Positions 52,986 through 62,296 of a DNA stretch of 64,000 nucleotides are shown piece after piece (position 1 is the stretch's first letter; the number at the start of each line of letters is the position of its first letter). The notes beneath the pieces are model-generated. The model saw only the letters and a list, made by a program, of their open reading frames with translations, ran no database searches and was not told the DNA's origin. Origin of the DNA: Rebecca billardiae RCC1528 (lineage: Eukaryota > Haptophyta). The position numbers and the translations under genes are program-made. The stretch spans positions 62,001-126,000 of the forward strand of contig OZ251234.1 of assembly GCA_965240325.2 (NCBI GenBank). Direction: 5' to 3'.

Positions 52986-53957
52986 ATGCCGAGCACGTCA
53001 GCTGGCGACGCCGACGAGGACCGCGCTCGCCGCGTATTGAACGTGCTGCTCGAATCCGGGGCAGTGAAGAAGGTGGCCAAGAGCACGCTCCAGACCATCG
53101 CTGCTGCCATCTCCGTCGTGAGGCACAAGCAGGACGTGGGCCCTGCGGCGGTGAAGTACAACGTGCGCAAATGGTCGATCTACAACTTCCTTCCCAGGGT
53201 CCGCGTCGTGCTGCAGGACGAGGGCGCACTCGGCAGCGGCGGCGCGGCGCGGTTGATCACCGATCTCACCACGCGCCCCGCAGGCCAGCTCCCTCCCTCC
53301 TCCTCACCCGGCCCAACAGCTGGCAGCCGCTTCGCGGCACTCGCCGCGCTCGACGGGGAAATGCCCGCTGCAGAGCAAGCACAGCCGCAGCGGGGGCGCC
53401 CGGCCGGCTCGCTCAGCCTGCTGGGCACGCTCTACGGCATGCCGGGCGACACGCGCGCCAGCCGGTGCGCTGAGCACAAGCTGGCCGGCATGGTCAACAC
53501 TCAGCGCCTCGCCGTCCCAAAGCGCAGGCTGGAGCATGGCACCGGCGACCAGGGCACGCGCGCCGCGAAGCGACTGGACAAACACACCAGCCGCGTTGCG
53601 GCTATTCCGGACGCCGCGCCGCAGCTTTACCCACCGCCACCGCTGGTCGCAGTCAGCATCGTCCGCTGGCGCTCGTCAGATGGCACGATCCATTCGGTTG
53701 ACGACGGGGTGGTCTATGATGGTGCGTGGGCCCTTGACCAGCGGCATCAGTGTGGCAACGCAGGTGACGACGCACTCCGGGCTGCCCCTGGCAGCTATGA
53801 AAACACCCAGGGACTACCAGCAAGCGTCAACACCAACGCTGAGCCAGGACTGCCATCACCATCGACGATGGCGGTGGGAGCACGACGGCAGCAACCACAG
53901 ACTGTCATACCCGTGGTGATGGCAAGGAGGGTCAGGTCCCATGACGCTGCAGGCTGA
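52986..53957 (+). CDS. Protein with single degenerate EsV-1-7-like repeat
   Basis: About 323 aa from MPSTSAGDADEDRAR. The N-terminal region is helical (RRVLNVLLESGAVKKVAKST), followed by Pro/Ala-rich sequence. Around residues 150-185 TLYGMPGDTRASRCAEHKLA then GMVNTQR matches the second half of an EsV-1-7 repeat (YGxPGxxxAxFCxxHkxxGMV), but the leading Cys pair is absent. The C-terminus contains a strand-rich piece SIVRWRSSDGTIHSVDDGVV. Lower GC in places and its position just behind a dispersed repeat suggest it may travel with, or be a remnant of, a mobile segment. It may be a decaying gene. Confidence 0.4.
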   Translation: MPSTSAGDADEDRARRVLNVLLESGAVKKVAKSTLQTIAAAISVVRHKQDVGPAAVKYNVRKWSIYNFLPRVRVVLQDEGALGSGGAARLITDLTTRPAGQLPPSSSPGPTAGSRFAALAALDGEMPAAEQAQPQRGRPAGSLSLLGTLYGMPGDTRASRCAEHKLAGMVNTQRLAVPKRRLEHGTGDQGTRAAKRLDKHTSRVAAIPDAAPQLYPPPPLVAVSIVRWRSSDGTIHSVDDGVVYDGAWALDQRHQCGNAGDDALRAAPGSYENTQGLPASVNTNAEPGLPSPSTMAVGARRQQPQTVIPVVMARRVRSHDAAG

Positions 53958-56406
53958 TGAAGCCGTGAAGCGTGGCTCGTCGTGATGATCTCCCGACGAT
54001 CATCACGACGACTTCTCGTTCAAGCGAGCGCCGGCATCAGGCAGCCGATTCCGAGACGCCACCGGACTGACCGAGGCGGCGGCACGGTGCTGAGCAGCTG
54101 ACGGCACGGAACAGGACTCTGAACTCTGAAGTGGCTGAGTCGAGTGATTCGTCACAGTCGGACTAGTCTAGTGGCACCGCGCTCGACGACGACAGTCGCG
54201 CCCCGGTTCGGGCGGGTTCGGCGGGCCGGTTGGAACCGCTCATGTTCGGACCGGCGGAGCCCCTCCGCACTTGACAGGTTGCACGGAGAAATGACCGCCC
54301 GCGACTGACAGATGTTACATTCACAGTGGACGCGACCTGTCCACCCGTCTTTCGGTACATCGCGCCCGTCCCATGGCGGCCGGCGCGTGGCGCGAGTGCT
54401 TGGAAACCACGGAGCACACGAATGCCGGTGGTTTCCGACCTTCGCCGCCACGGCCCGCCTCCCCGTTCGCCCGCAATCGGTACCGCAGTCTGGTGCCCAG
54501 TTCCTCTCACTCCCGCGTCGGCAGTGGCGCGAAGCCGAAGCGCATCGGGAAGAAGCACAACTGGGACCTGGATACAGGTGGTAGATAGAGCCTTCATGGA
54601 GGCTGCTGTCGCGAACGAGCAGGATGCGCCGGTTGCGGTATGCGCGTGCACCTTTGCACGAACGTGTGCTGGTCTCCTGCTGCACTGCTCGTGCCGTAAG
54701 CACGAGCGGCGCAACCGTGCGCACGCGCTCAGGTGGCTCGGACCACACACGCGAGTGCTTGTGAAGCTCGCCTCACGAGGCCTTCGTAGAAGAAGGCGGG
54801 CAACCGTAGTGCGCTAAGGAAGCAGAAGGAGATGCTCGCCAAACGCGTGCAGCGCGCGAGGGCGAAGCTTGCTACGGCGCGCGCGGCCTCTGCTGTTGCA
54901 GCTCGGGCCGCTGCTCCGGCCGTGCAGGCGTCTGGCGCAGGGTCCTCGGACAAGCAGGCGAACTCTGGGCAGTCTGCCTTTGCCGCCGGCAAGAAGTATC
55001 GGAAGCGCACGCATTTGGTCGTGCGCGTGGCGCGCTCGCGCGTCGTGACGCAGCAAGCAGGCGATCCTTGACAAGCGCCTCGCTGACGCTCAGCAGGCCG
55101 AGGCGACGAGCGCGGCGCTCGACCACGCTGACAGGCACGCCCTGAGTGAGGGTGAAGGCACCTTTCGAGACAGCACTCATCAGGCGCTCGACGTTGAGTA
55201 TGTCATTGATCGCGCGCGTGTGTGATCACGGCAGCAAGACTAAGTCGCGCGAGGTGGAGTAGGTGGTAGCGCGCCTCTTCGCCGCATCATCCGCAGTTGA
55301 CTGGCGTGCGCTAGCTCGCTCACGTCGCGCGTGGCAGCGGTCTGCTTCCACCCTGTGCGCACAGCGCGGCGCCGGCTGCACCGCCCGTTCCACTGGACGC
55401 CGGCTCGCTCGTCGTTGACGACTTCTTCTTCAACCCGGTCGCGCGGGCGCGGTGATGGTACACTCCGGCAGGCAGATGCGGCGCACTGCTCTATGCGAGC
55501 GTGTGCCTTTCCACGACGTCGACTCAGGCTGCTACGCGTGGCATCCAGCTCGAGGCGGAGGTCGTCAGGGCTCGCCCAAGGTCGAGTCTGCCTTGCGTGT
55601 GCTAGGTCGCCGAGGTGCGGCCGCAGGGTGCTCGCTGGCTGACTCCTGACGATGACGAGGAGTTGCGCGCCGTCGCAACCTCTCGCACGTAGTATCGTGC
55701 CGACCGAGTCGAGTCGGATGACGCTCGTGGCGGCTCACTCTTCAAATGACGCGGTCGGGCCCTTGGCGAGCTTGGGAGGAGGGCTCGGTCTGCTACATGT
55801 GCGTCAGTAGTCACGGCCTAAACCGTGCGCAAGACTCATTGAGTCGTACATGGCGCGGCAGCAACGGCCGCACCCGCGAGGGCCGGGCAGCCATGCTCCA
55901 AAGGGCCGAAATGTAACACCAAGGTCAGTTTCCCGTGCAACCTGTCACTTACGCGGTCCGAGCCGAAGTGCGGCCTGCCCGCCACCTTGAAGCGGCAAGC
56001 TGCTCGTCAGTCACAAACAAGAGTGACGACAAGACAGTGCCAGTAGGCCTCTAGGACTTCATCCGGTCACGGCGCGACCGCACTCTGCTCTCTTATCGAC
56101 GGGCAGACTCTTGATGCCGCCCGAATAATATAGCGACGCATGTAATAATAATAGATATATATTATACATAGCGGCGGCTATAGCCCGCCCACCGCGCACG
56201 CTCGGCCCGCGCCGATTCCCTATATATACTGATTCAGCATCATCTAATTCTATCAATGGTGCGCTGCTGATATCGTCGTTTTCATTTATATTGGCCCTTT
56301 AATTATATTCAGAGCAGTCGTAGGAAAAGCCAAAAGGGTCCGGTATTGATTAGGACATGAATTATTGTAATATATATTTATTTTGTAAACAGATCATGAA
56401 ATATAT
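53958..56406. other. Region of broken coding remnants between direct repeats
   Basis: No intact gene. Short coding-like stretches occur on the plus strand in changing frames: about 54326-54588 (PSSSHSRVGSGAKPKRIGKK), 54832-55071 (MLAKRVQRARAKLATARAAS and GKKYRKRTHLVVRV), 55071-55225 (ILDKRLADAQQAEATSAALD) and 55452-55649. Together they look like a decayed, Lys/Arg-rich element gene, but no family can be named. From 56100 to 56406 the sequence is AT-rich with TATATATTATA blocks. Confidence 0.45.
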
Positions 56407-56561
56407 AAATCCCTGCTGCAAACGTAGTAGTATATCATCTGATGGCGATTAGATATCGCTGGTCGTAGCTCAGTGACTCAATCACTGATCACACTACTGA
56501 CCAGTGTCAACAAGCTCGGCGTCGGTCGACCGGGACTGAGGCGAACGCGCGCGGGAGCCAT
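56407..56561 (+). repeat. Dispersed direct repeat, copy B
   Basis: Same block order as copy A at 52851-52970, interrupted by extra AT-rich words. Its 3' end (GCGGGAGCCAT) touches the stop codon of the methyltransferase-macro gene on the opposite strand. Confidence 0.88.
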
Positions 56562-58081
56562 TATTCGCGCCACGCCTCCTCGAAGCCCGCGCGCATCGCC
56601 TCCGCAGCGAGCGTGGCGTCGAGGCCGCCCCAGCCGGTGCCAAACGGCGGGCACAGCACGCGCGCGGCGCCGCATGCGCGCGCGCGAGCGAACGCGGCGG
56701 CGGCCGCCGCGCGCACGGGCGCGTCCGTCTCGAGCGGGCGGGCGGGGAGCGCCATCGTGGGCGCCGCGACGAGCCAGCGCACGCCCGAAGCCGCCCATGG
56801 CGCCGCGGCGCCCACCTGACCGCCCAGCTCCACGGCAAGCGCCGCCCCGACAGGCAGCTCGGCGAGCAGCCCTCCGCCACCGCCCTCGGCGCCGCCAGCT
56901 GCCGCAGCCGCGGAGATCGCGCGCTGCAGCGGGTTGGGCGTGGCGCTGTCGGGCGGGCCGGCCTCCCAGCCGAGCAGCGCGCACACCGCCGCGTCCCACC
57001 CACCGCCGAGGCAGCCTACCGTGTTCGCCGGGCACACGACGGCCGTGCCGCCCCCCTCCACGCTCAGCTCGCGCACGTCTCCGCGCCACAGCTGCACGCG
57101 CGGCACGCAGCCGAACGCGCGCGCCAGCGCGGCAGCGGCCGCGTCGCCGCTCTCGCGCGCGGAGCAGACGAAGGTGAGCGCCTGCGACGCGCGCACCCAC
57201 GCCGCGGGCGGCTCGCGAGCCTGCGCCGGAGCCCCCGCCACCACGCCCTCCGGCCGCCCACCCGCCGGCTCGCGAGCGAACTCCGCCACCCAGCACGGCG
57301 GCGCGACGGCTCCTGGCGCGGCGCGGTAGCTGTCCGTCCAGTCGAAGCGGCCCTCGGCGAGGGAGAGGAGGCGCAGGCCCGCGCCGCGGGGCTCGGGCGC
57401 GCAGAAGGGCTCGACGACCTCCTCGCGCGTGAGCGCCGGCGGCCCGCTCGAGGCCCCCGCCGCGCCGCGCGCCGCGTGCTCGCCCTCGCGCCGGCCGCAG
57501 AGCACGAGGAGGCGGCCGCCCGGCCGCACCAGCCGGCTGATGGCGCGCGCGGCGGAGGGGCCGTCGCCCGGCGGGTCTCGCAGGCAGTGGAAGCTCTGGC
57601 AGTCGAACACAAAGTCGAACTGCCCGTCCGCCCGCAGCTCCGCCCAGCCCGGGCCCTCGCCACCGCCGCGCTCGAGCGCAGTCGCGTCGGCGCACACAAA
57701 GGCGATCGCGCGCTGCGCGGCCGGCGGCAACTCACGCGCCGCCCGCGCGTGGGCGAGGTCGACGGCCCTGGGGGCGAGGTCGACGCCCACCACGCGCGCC
57801 GCGCCACGCGACGCCATGTACACGCAGCTCGCGCCCGAGCCGCAGCACAGCTCCGCGCACCGAAGGCCGGCGACCGGGTGCCGCCGTTCAAACGCGACGA
57901 GCTGCGAGGCGGCCGCGCCCGTGTCCCAAGGGGGCGGGGTCTGCGGGGCCGCCGCCCAGTACGCGTCCCACTTGGAGGGGCCGCTCATACCGGCAGCCGT
58001 CGACAGCCCGCCGCTCGCCAGGTACAGGCCCACGCGCGCGAGGAGTTGGAGGTGTGACGAGCGGGCCACGGCCGCCGCCAT
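56561..58081 (-). CDS. SAM-dependent methyltransferase fused to a macro domain
   Basis: A 506-aa protein. Residues about 30-280 form a class I methyltransferase: SKWDAYWAAAPQTPPPWDTG, CAELCCGSGASCVYMASRGA (motif I), VVGVDLAPRAVDLA (motif II), FDFVFDCQSFHCLRDPP (post-II) and LVRPGGRLLVLCG. This resembles thiopurine-type or small-molecule methyltransferases. Residues about 295-500 form a macro domain: LTFVCSARESGDAAAAALAR, VQLWRGDVREL, AVVCPANTVGCLGGGWDAAV (ADP-ribose loop), WLVAAPTMALP, and VLCPPFGTGWGGLDATLAAE. Macro domains bind or hydrolyse ADP-ribose. The N-terminus (LLARVGLYLASGG) could be a targeting segment. Start codon 70 bp from that of the divergent CS-domain gene. Confidence 0.8.
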   Translation of the reverse strand: MAAAVARSSHLQLLARVGLYLASGGLSTAAGMSGPSKWDAYWAAAPQTPPPWDTGAAASQLVAFERRHPVAGLRCAELCCGSGASCVYMASRGAARVVGVDLAPRAVDLAHARAARELPPAAQRAIAFVCADATALERGGGEGPGWAELRADGQFDFVFDCQSFHCLRDPPGDGPSAARAISRLVRPGGRLLVLCGRREGEHAARGAAGASSGPPALTREEVVEPFCAPEPRGAGLRLLSLAEGRFDWTDSYRAAPGAVAPPCWVAEFAREPAGGRPEGVVAGAPAQAREPPAAWVRASQALTFVCSARESGDAAAAALARAFGCVPRVQLWRGDVRELSVEGGGTAVVCPANTVGCLGGGWDAAVCALLGWEAGPPDSATPNPLQRAISAAAAAGGAEGGGGGLLAELPVGAALAVELGGQVGAAAPWAASGVRWLVAAPTMALPARPLETDAPVRAAAAAAFARARACGAARVLCPPFGTGWGGLDATLAAEAMRAGFEEAWRE

Positions 58082-58151
58082 GGCCGTGGCCCGTGGCCAC
58101 TGGCCAGGTCGCGGGCGGATGCTGACGCGGTCGCGTTGAGCGAAGACGACG

Positions 58152-58862
58152 ATGGCAGCCGGCGGCGGCACGCGACGCGTGGCGCTCATGCTCTTGGCGG
58201 CAGCCGGGCCGCAAGCTCGCGCTCTGCTCAGCGTGCGGGGCACGGGCGTGCGATGGTCTGCATTCGCGCCGCACGCCCGCCCCGCACGGCCGCACGCGCC
58301 CTCGCCCGTCATGTCTGACGAGCCAGCAGACTGGGCCGACGGCGTAGACTCGCTGATGGCGTCAGTCGCGCCCGACTATGGCGACGACGAGGGCGGCGAG
58401 GGCGGGGCCGAGCTGACGGGCGACCCGCGGCGGCCGTTCGCGCCCTGGTTCGCGCGGCTCGAGCCGCTGCCCTCGAGCGACGTGTACGAGCACGATGCCT
58501 CGGCGGACGGGCGGTTTGGCTGGCGGCAGAACCGCGATGTGACGCAGCTCGTGTGGTGGGTGGCGCCTGGCACGCGCTCGGCCGACCTGAGTGTCGAGAT
58601 TGGCGCGTGGCGTGTGCGCGTCACTGCGCACGGCGAGGTGCTCGCCGACGCGAAGCTCCCCGCCAAGATCAGCCCCTCGGACTCGTACTGGGAGCTCTCC
58701 GACCCGCCGGCCGCGGCCGATGCGCAACCGGCTGAGCAGCCAGCCGCCGAGGCCGAGGCGGTGGCTGAGCCGCCGGAGGGCGCGCGCTGCCTGCTGGTCG
58801 AGCTTGCGAAGGGGCCTGCCTTCTCGCACTGGCCCGCGCCGTTCATCAGCGATGAGCAGTGA
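58152..58862 (+). CDS. CS-domain (p23/NudC-like) protein with probable plastid presequence
   Basis: A 236-aa protein. The core at residues about 120-190 (FGWRQNRDVTQLVWWVAPGT, SADLSVEIGAWRVRVTAHGE, KISPSDSYWELSD, LLVELAKGPAFSHWPAPF) is a CS domain as in p23, Sgt1 and NudC, which act as Hsp90 co-chaperones or in protein quality control. The N-terminus has a hydrophobic segment (VALMLLAAAGPQARALLSV) and then VRWSAFAPHARPARPHAP, where SAFAP resembles the plastid cleavage motif of red secondary plastids. A second Met at residue 54 (MSDEPADWADG) would give a cytosolic form. The domain call is good; the location is inferred. Confidence 0.78.
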   Translation: MAAGGGTRRVALMLLAAAGPQARALLSVRGTGVRWSAFAPHARPARPHAPSPVMSDEPADWADGVDSLMASVAPDYGDDEGGEGGAELTGDPRRPFAPWFARLEPLPSSDVYEHDASADGRFGWRQNRDVTQLVWWVAPGTRSADLSVEIGAWRVRVTAHGEVLADAKLPAKISPSDSYWELSDPPAAADAQPAEQPAAEAEAVAEPPEGARCLLVELAKGPAFSHWPAPFISDEQ

Positions 58863-59364
58863 TGACGGCGCGCATGTCGTCCCGGTCGTGTGGCGCAGCG
58901 CGGCGCTCGGCCGCGGCGCCGGCGGCGGGCGGGGTCTGGGCCTGCCAGGGCCTGGCGCCGGTGGCGCGCGGGGCGCTGCGGCAGTCGTACGACATACATA
59001 TTAACGACGTATATATATATATATATATATATATATCATGCATATCATCATCATATATATCCGTCGTATCGTCAGCGTCGGCGGCACTACCGTTAGGCGT
59101 TAGCAGTACTCAGCTTAGTTATACGAATAATTAAGGGCTAGCTAACGCGCTGCACCGTATAAGTAAGCCGCGTACATGAAAAGGGTCACCGGGTCACCCC
59201 TGCGGCTGCGGCGCGGGCCGCAGGCCGCGGGCGCGGTCCGACCGTCCCGGACCCCCGTCTCAGTCTGCCGCCACGGGCCGCCACTGCCGCCGCCAGCCGC
59301 CAGTCGGCCCGCTGGCGGCCTAGCCGAGCGGCGAGCGGGCGCGGCCGCAGGCTCGCCATCGGCA
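58863..59364. other. Convergent intergenic region with TA microsatellite
   Basis: (TA)n at 59009-59034, then CATATCATCATCATATATATC. No gene is supported. Confidence 0.6.
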
Positions 59365-62046
59365 TCAGCTCAGCGACGAGCCACCGTTCCGCCGCTCGGC
59401 GGCTGACAGCGGTCCGCCTGACGAGGCTGGGCCGAGCCCGCTGATGAGGGCGGCGTCGCCCGTCGCTCGGTCGGCGGCGCCGCCGCGCTCGGCGCGCTGC
59501 CGGAGGCCCTCGATCTCGGCCTGCATCGCGCGCATCGTCGCCGCGAGCTCCTTCTGCATCGCGACCATCGCGCCCATCGACGCGGCTGACTGCTCCAGCA
59601 GCTCGTGCGCGAGCGGGACCGCGCCGCCCGCCGCGTACGCCGCGCCGTGCCGCCACGCCTCCTCCGCCTCGAGCTCGGGCGCAGGGGTGGAGGTGCCCGC
59701 GTCGCTCGAGGTGGCGAGCTGCGCGTACGACATGGAGCCCGTGTACGCGAACGCGCCGGGGAACGGCGTGCGCACGCCGCCCACGCCCGTGCCGCCCGCG
59801 CGCGCGTGCTCCGGGATGTCGGAGGGCATGGAGAGCGCGCTCGCGGGCAGCGGCTGCAGCTCCGCCTCCGCCAGCTGCTCGTCGTCCGCGTCCGCGCACA
59901 GCTCGCCCAGCAGCTGCCGCGCGGTCGCGCGGCGCCAGCGCCAGCGCCACGGGCGCACGCCCGTGGTGGCGAGGACCGCCAGCCTGAGCAGCACGTGCAG
60001 CACGCCGCACACCACGAAGATCGTGCCGAGCGAGTAGCACGCCGCCGTCCACTGCGGCATCGAGAGCGCGTTGGCGCCGAGCAGCGCGAGCGAGAGACCC
60101 GGCCCGACCGGCCGCGAGAGGAGGAAGAGCGCCGCGGTCGCGCGCTTGAACTTTGCAAAGTAGAGCATCATCAGCGTCGTCGTGACGACGAACGAGGAGA
60201 AGATCACCAGGTAGATCGAGAACATCACCTTGTCCGCGAGCGTCAGCACCGACGCCTGCGGCGTCTGCTGCTTGAGCGAGACGTGGAACATCACGTTGGC
60301 CAGCAGCGTCGACGAGCACAGCGAGAAACGCATCTCGATCGCGGCGGGCGGCACGAGGTACGTGGCGAGGTTGACGAAGGAGATCACGATCGGCGCGAGG
60401 AACGCGGTGAGCACCGCCGCCACCTGCGGGAAGCGGAAGTTCACCGAGAAGTAGAACCGAGAGGCGGGGCGGCGGCCGCCCTTGCAGCCGCACGACTCCC
60501 TGTCGTACCCGCTGCCCTCGGCGTAGTCCTCGACCGGCACGCAGTCGCACATCTCCTCGAAGAGGCTGAGCCCGTCGTTCGCGCACTCGCGCACCGGGCG
60601 CAGGTAGGGCGGGCCGCACGACTCGGTCACGCGCCACGAGTAGTCCAGCAGCCGGTTGTCGATCGTGCCGGGCAGCCGGATCGAGTCGGAGAGGCCCGAG
60701 TACTCGGGCATGTGGCAGAAGATGAGCGACGGCTCGGTCGAGACGCCGTCAAACTGCTCCTCGAGGATGAGCTCGAGCGCCTCGGTGTTGAGCGGCCACC
60801 ACGTGACGTTGGTGCGGAAGAAGAAGCGGCTCTGCACGCGCACGTGGTCGACGGTCGAGCGGTTCGAGCCGACGACGGGCGAGACGGTGCGCAGCCGGTC
60901 GATGTTGACGAGCCCGAGCCCAAAGTCGGAGAGCTGCGACGCGGCGCTCGGCACGTACGGCACCCAGTGGCGCAGGTTGCCGCACTCGGTCATCCCCGGC
61001 TCCGCCAGCGCGTCGGGCGTGCGCAGCACGTCGTTCCCGTCTGCGTCCACCTCCTTGTGCAGGTACACCTCGAAGTCGCCGTAAAACGTGCCGTGCTGCA
61101 GGTCGATCTCTGCGAGGTTGAGCACGTTCACGCCAATCCCCACGCGCCGCACGGTGCCGACCGGCGGCTCGGGCTCGTCGCCGCCGCCGGCACCACCGCC
61201 GCCGCCGCCGCCGGCACCGCCGCCGCCGCCGCCGCCGCTCCCGCCGCCGCCACCGCCGCCGCCGCCGCCGCCCCCGCCGCCGCCGCCGCTGGGCGGGTCC
61301 GGCTCGGGTGGGCCCGTGCACTTGCCTGGGTTATAGAGCACCGCGCCAGGGCAGTCGGCGGCCTGCAGGCCGGCGTCGGACTCGGGCAGGCAGGTGCCCG
61401 CGGTGGCGCACCACGCGCACTTGTGCGAGTGGTTGAGCGACGGCTCGTTGAACGCCAGGCAGCCGCCGCAGTCCGTGCCGCCCTCGTTCGCCTCCTTGCA
61501 CGGGTACTCGGCCGAGATGGTGATCCGAGGCTCCGCGCGGAGCCCGTGGCTGTTGGTCGCGCCGGAGGCGAGGAGGCCGGGCGAGAGCGACACGTGGAAG
61601 CGCTCGTCCGAGCGTATGCGGTACCCCTTCAGCTGCGGCACCAGCACCACCAGCGTCTGGTTGTCCACGCGGCTGACCGAGAGCGACGAGGCGTACGTCG
61701 TGATGAGCTCGTTCCAACCCGAGTGGCCGCCGCTGCCCTCGGCCGCGCCGGCGAGCGAGTTCGCCACGTCGAGCAGGGAGATGGAGGGCGCGAAGCTCTC
61801 GTTCTCGAGCCGGATGCGCAGGTCGTGCCGCGTCGCGCCCACGGCCTCGGCCGTCACGCCACGCCGCGCGCCCACGCGGATCAGCGTGCCCGAGAGGGCC
61901 GCGGCGCGCCGCTCGACGTACGTCTGGTTGGCTGCGGAGGAGGGGCATGGGGAAGCGTCGGAGCCGTCGGGGCACGTGCGCTCGCCGAGCACGCCCGCCG
62001 CCGCGCCGAGAAGCGCCGCTGCGAGCGCTGCCCGTTGCGAGCGCAT
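59365..62046 (-). CDS. Pentameric ligand-gated ion channel-like protein with PSI domain
   Basis: An 893-aa membrane protein with a signal peptide (RAALAAALLGAAAGVLG). The first 230 residues are an extracellular region; near its end DCGGCLAFNEPSLNHSHKCA then WCATAGTCLPE is a PSI (plexin-semaphorin-integrin) Cys module. A Gly-rich linker of about 40 residues follows. Residues about 300-550 resemble the ligand-binding beta-sandwich of pLGICs (VGIGVNVLNLAEIDLQHGTF, YGDFEVYL, RFFFRTNVTWWPLNTEALEL). Four helices follow: FPQVAAVLTAFLAPIVISFV (M1), RFSLCSSTLLANVMFHVSL (M2), VMFSIYLVIFSSFVVTTTLM (M3) and SLGTIFVVCGVLHVLLRLAV (M4). The C-terminus is a coiled coil (ASMGAMVAMQKELAATMRAM). Ligand and ion selectivity are unknown. 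Confidence 0.72.
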   Translation of the reverse strand: MRSQRAALAAALLGAAAGVLGERTCPDGSDASPCPSSAANQTYVERRAAALSGTLIRVGARRGVTAEAVGATRHDLRIRLENESFAPSISLLDVANSLAGAAEGSGGHSGWNELITTYASSLSVSRVDNQTLVVLVPQLKGYRIRSDERFHVSLSPGLLASGATNSHGLRAEPRITISAEYPCKEANEGGTDCGGCLAFNEPSLNHSHKCAWCATAGTCLPESDAGLQAADCPGAVLYNPGKCTGPPEPDPPSGGGGGGGGGGGGGGGGSGGGGGGGAGGGGGGGAGGGDEPEPPVGTVRRVGIGVNVLNLAEIDLQHGTFYGDFEVYLHKEVDADGNDVLRTPDALAEPGMTECGNLRHWVPYVPSAASQLSDFGLGLVNIDRLRTVSPVVGSNRSTVDHVRVQSRFFFRTNVTWWPLNTEALELILEEQFDGVSTEPSLIFCHMPEYSGLSDSIRLPGTIDNRLLDYSWRVTESCGPPYLRPVRECANDGLSLFEEMCDCVPVEDYAEGSGYDRESCGCKGGRRPASRFYFSVNFRFPQVAAVLTAFLAPIVISFVNLATYLVPPAAIEMRFSLCSSTLLANVMFHVSLKQQTPQASVLTLADKVMFSIYLVIFSSFVVTTTLMMLYFAKFKRATAALFLLSRPVGPGLSLALLGANALSMPQWTAACYSLGTIFVVCGVLHVLLRLAVLATTGVRPWRWRWRRATARQLLGELCADADDEQLAEAELQPLPASALSMPSDIPEHARAGGTGVGGVRTPFPGAFAYTGSMSYAQLATSSDAGTSTPAPELEAEEAWRHGAAYAAGGAVPLAHELLEQSAASMGAMVAMQKELAATMRAMQAEIEGLRQRAERGGAADRATGDAALISGLGPASSGGPLSAAERRNGGSSLS
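61190..61290 (-). repeat. (CCG)n-type tract coding a Gly-rich linker
   Basis: Near-perfect GGC/GGT repeats on the minus strand, coding about 35 Gly residues with Ala/Ser breaks between the PSI and channel regions. Confidence 0.85.
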
Positions 62047-62296
62047 GAAAAAGCCTCGGGGAAGACGAGGCAGATCTACAGCCACGCCCCGTCCTCCTTC
62101 GCCCTCCCGCTGTCCGCGCTTTGCAATTCGTCAAGTCCGGAGGATCATGTGCCTCCCGTCCGGGTATACAATCTGAAGTCTCGTCTGCTTGGGTCTTGCA
62201 TTCGGAATTCGCCGGACACCGCAGCCGCTGCACTCCCGGACTTTGGCGAGCCCCGCATTGTAGCCACGCGGCCACTCGCTTCACCAGCTCGCAAGC
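62047..62296. promoter_or_regulatory. Divergent promoter of the pLGIC-like gene and eS17
   Basis: 250 bp between opposing start codons. The half near eS17 is pyrimidine/purine mixed with TTGCATTCGG and CGGACTTTGGCG words; no TATA box is clear. Confidence 0.4.
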
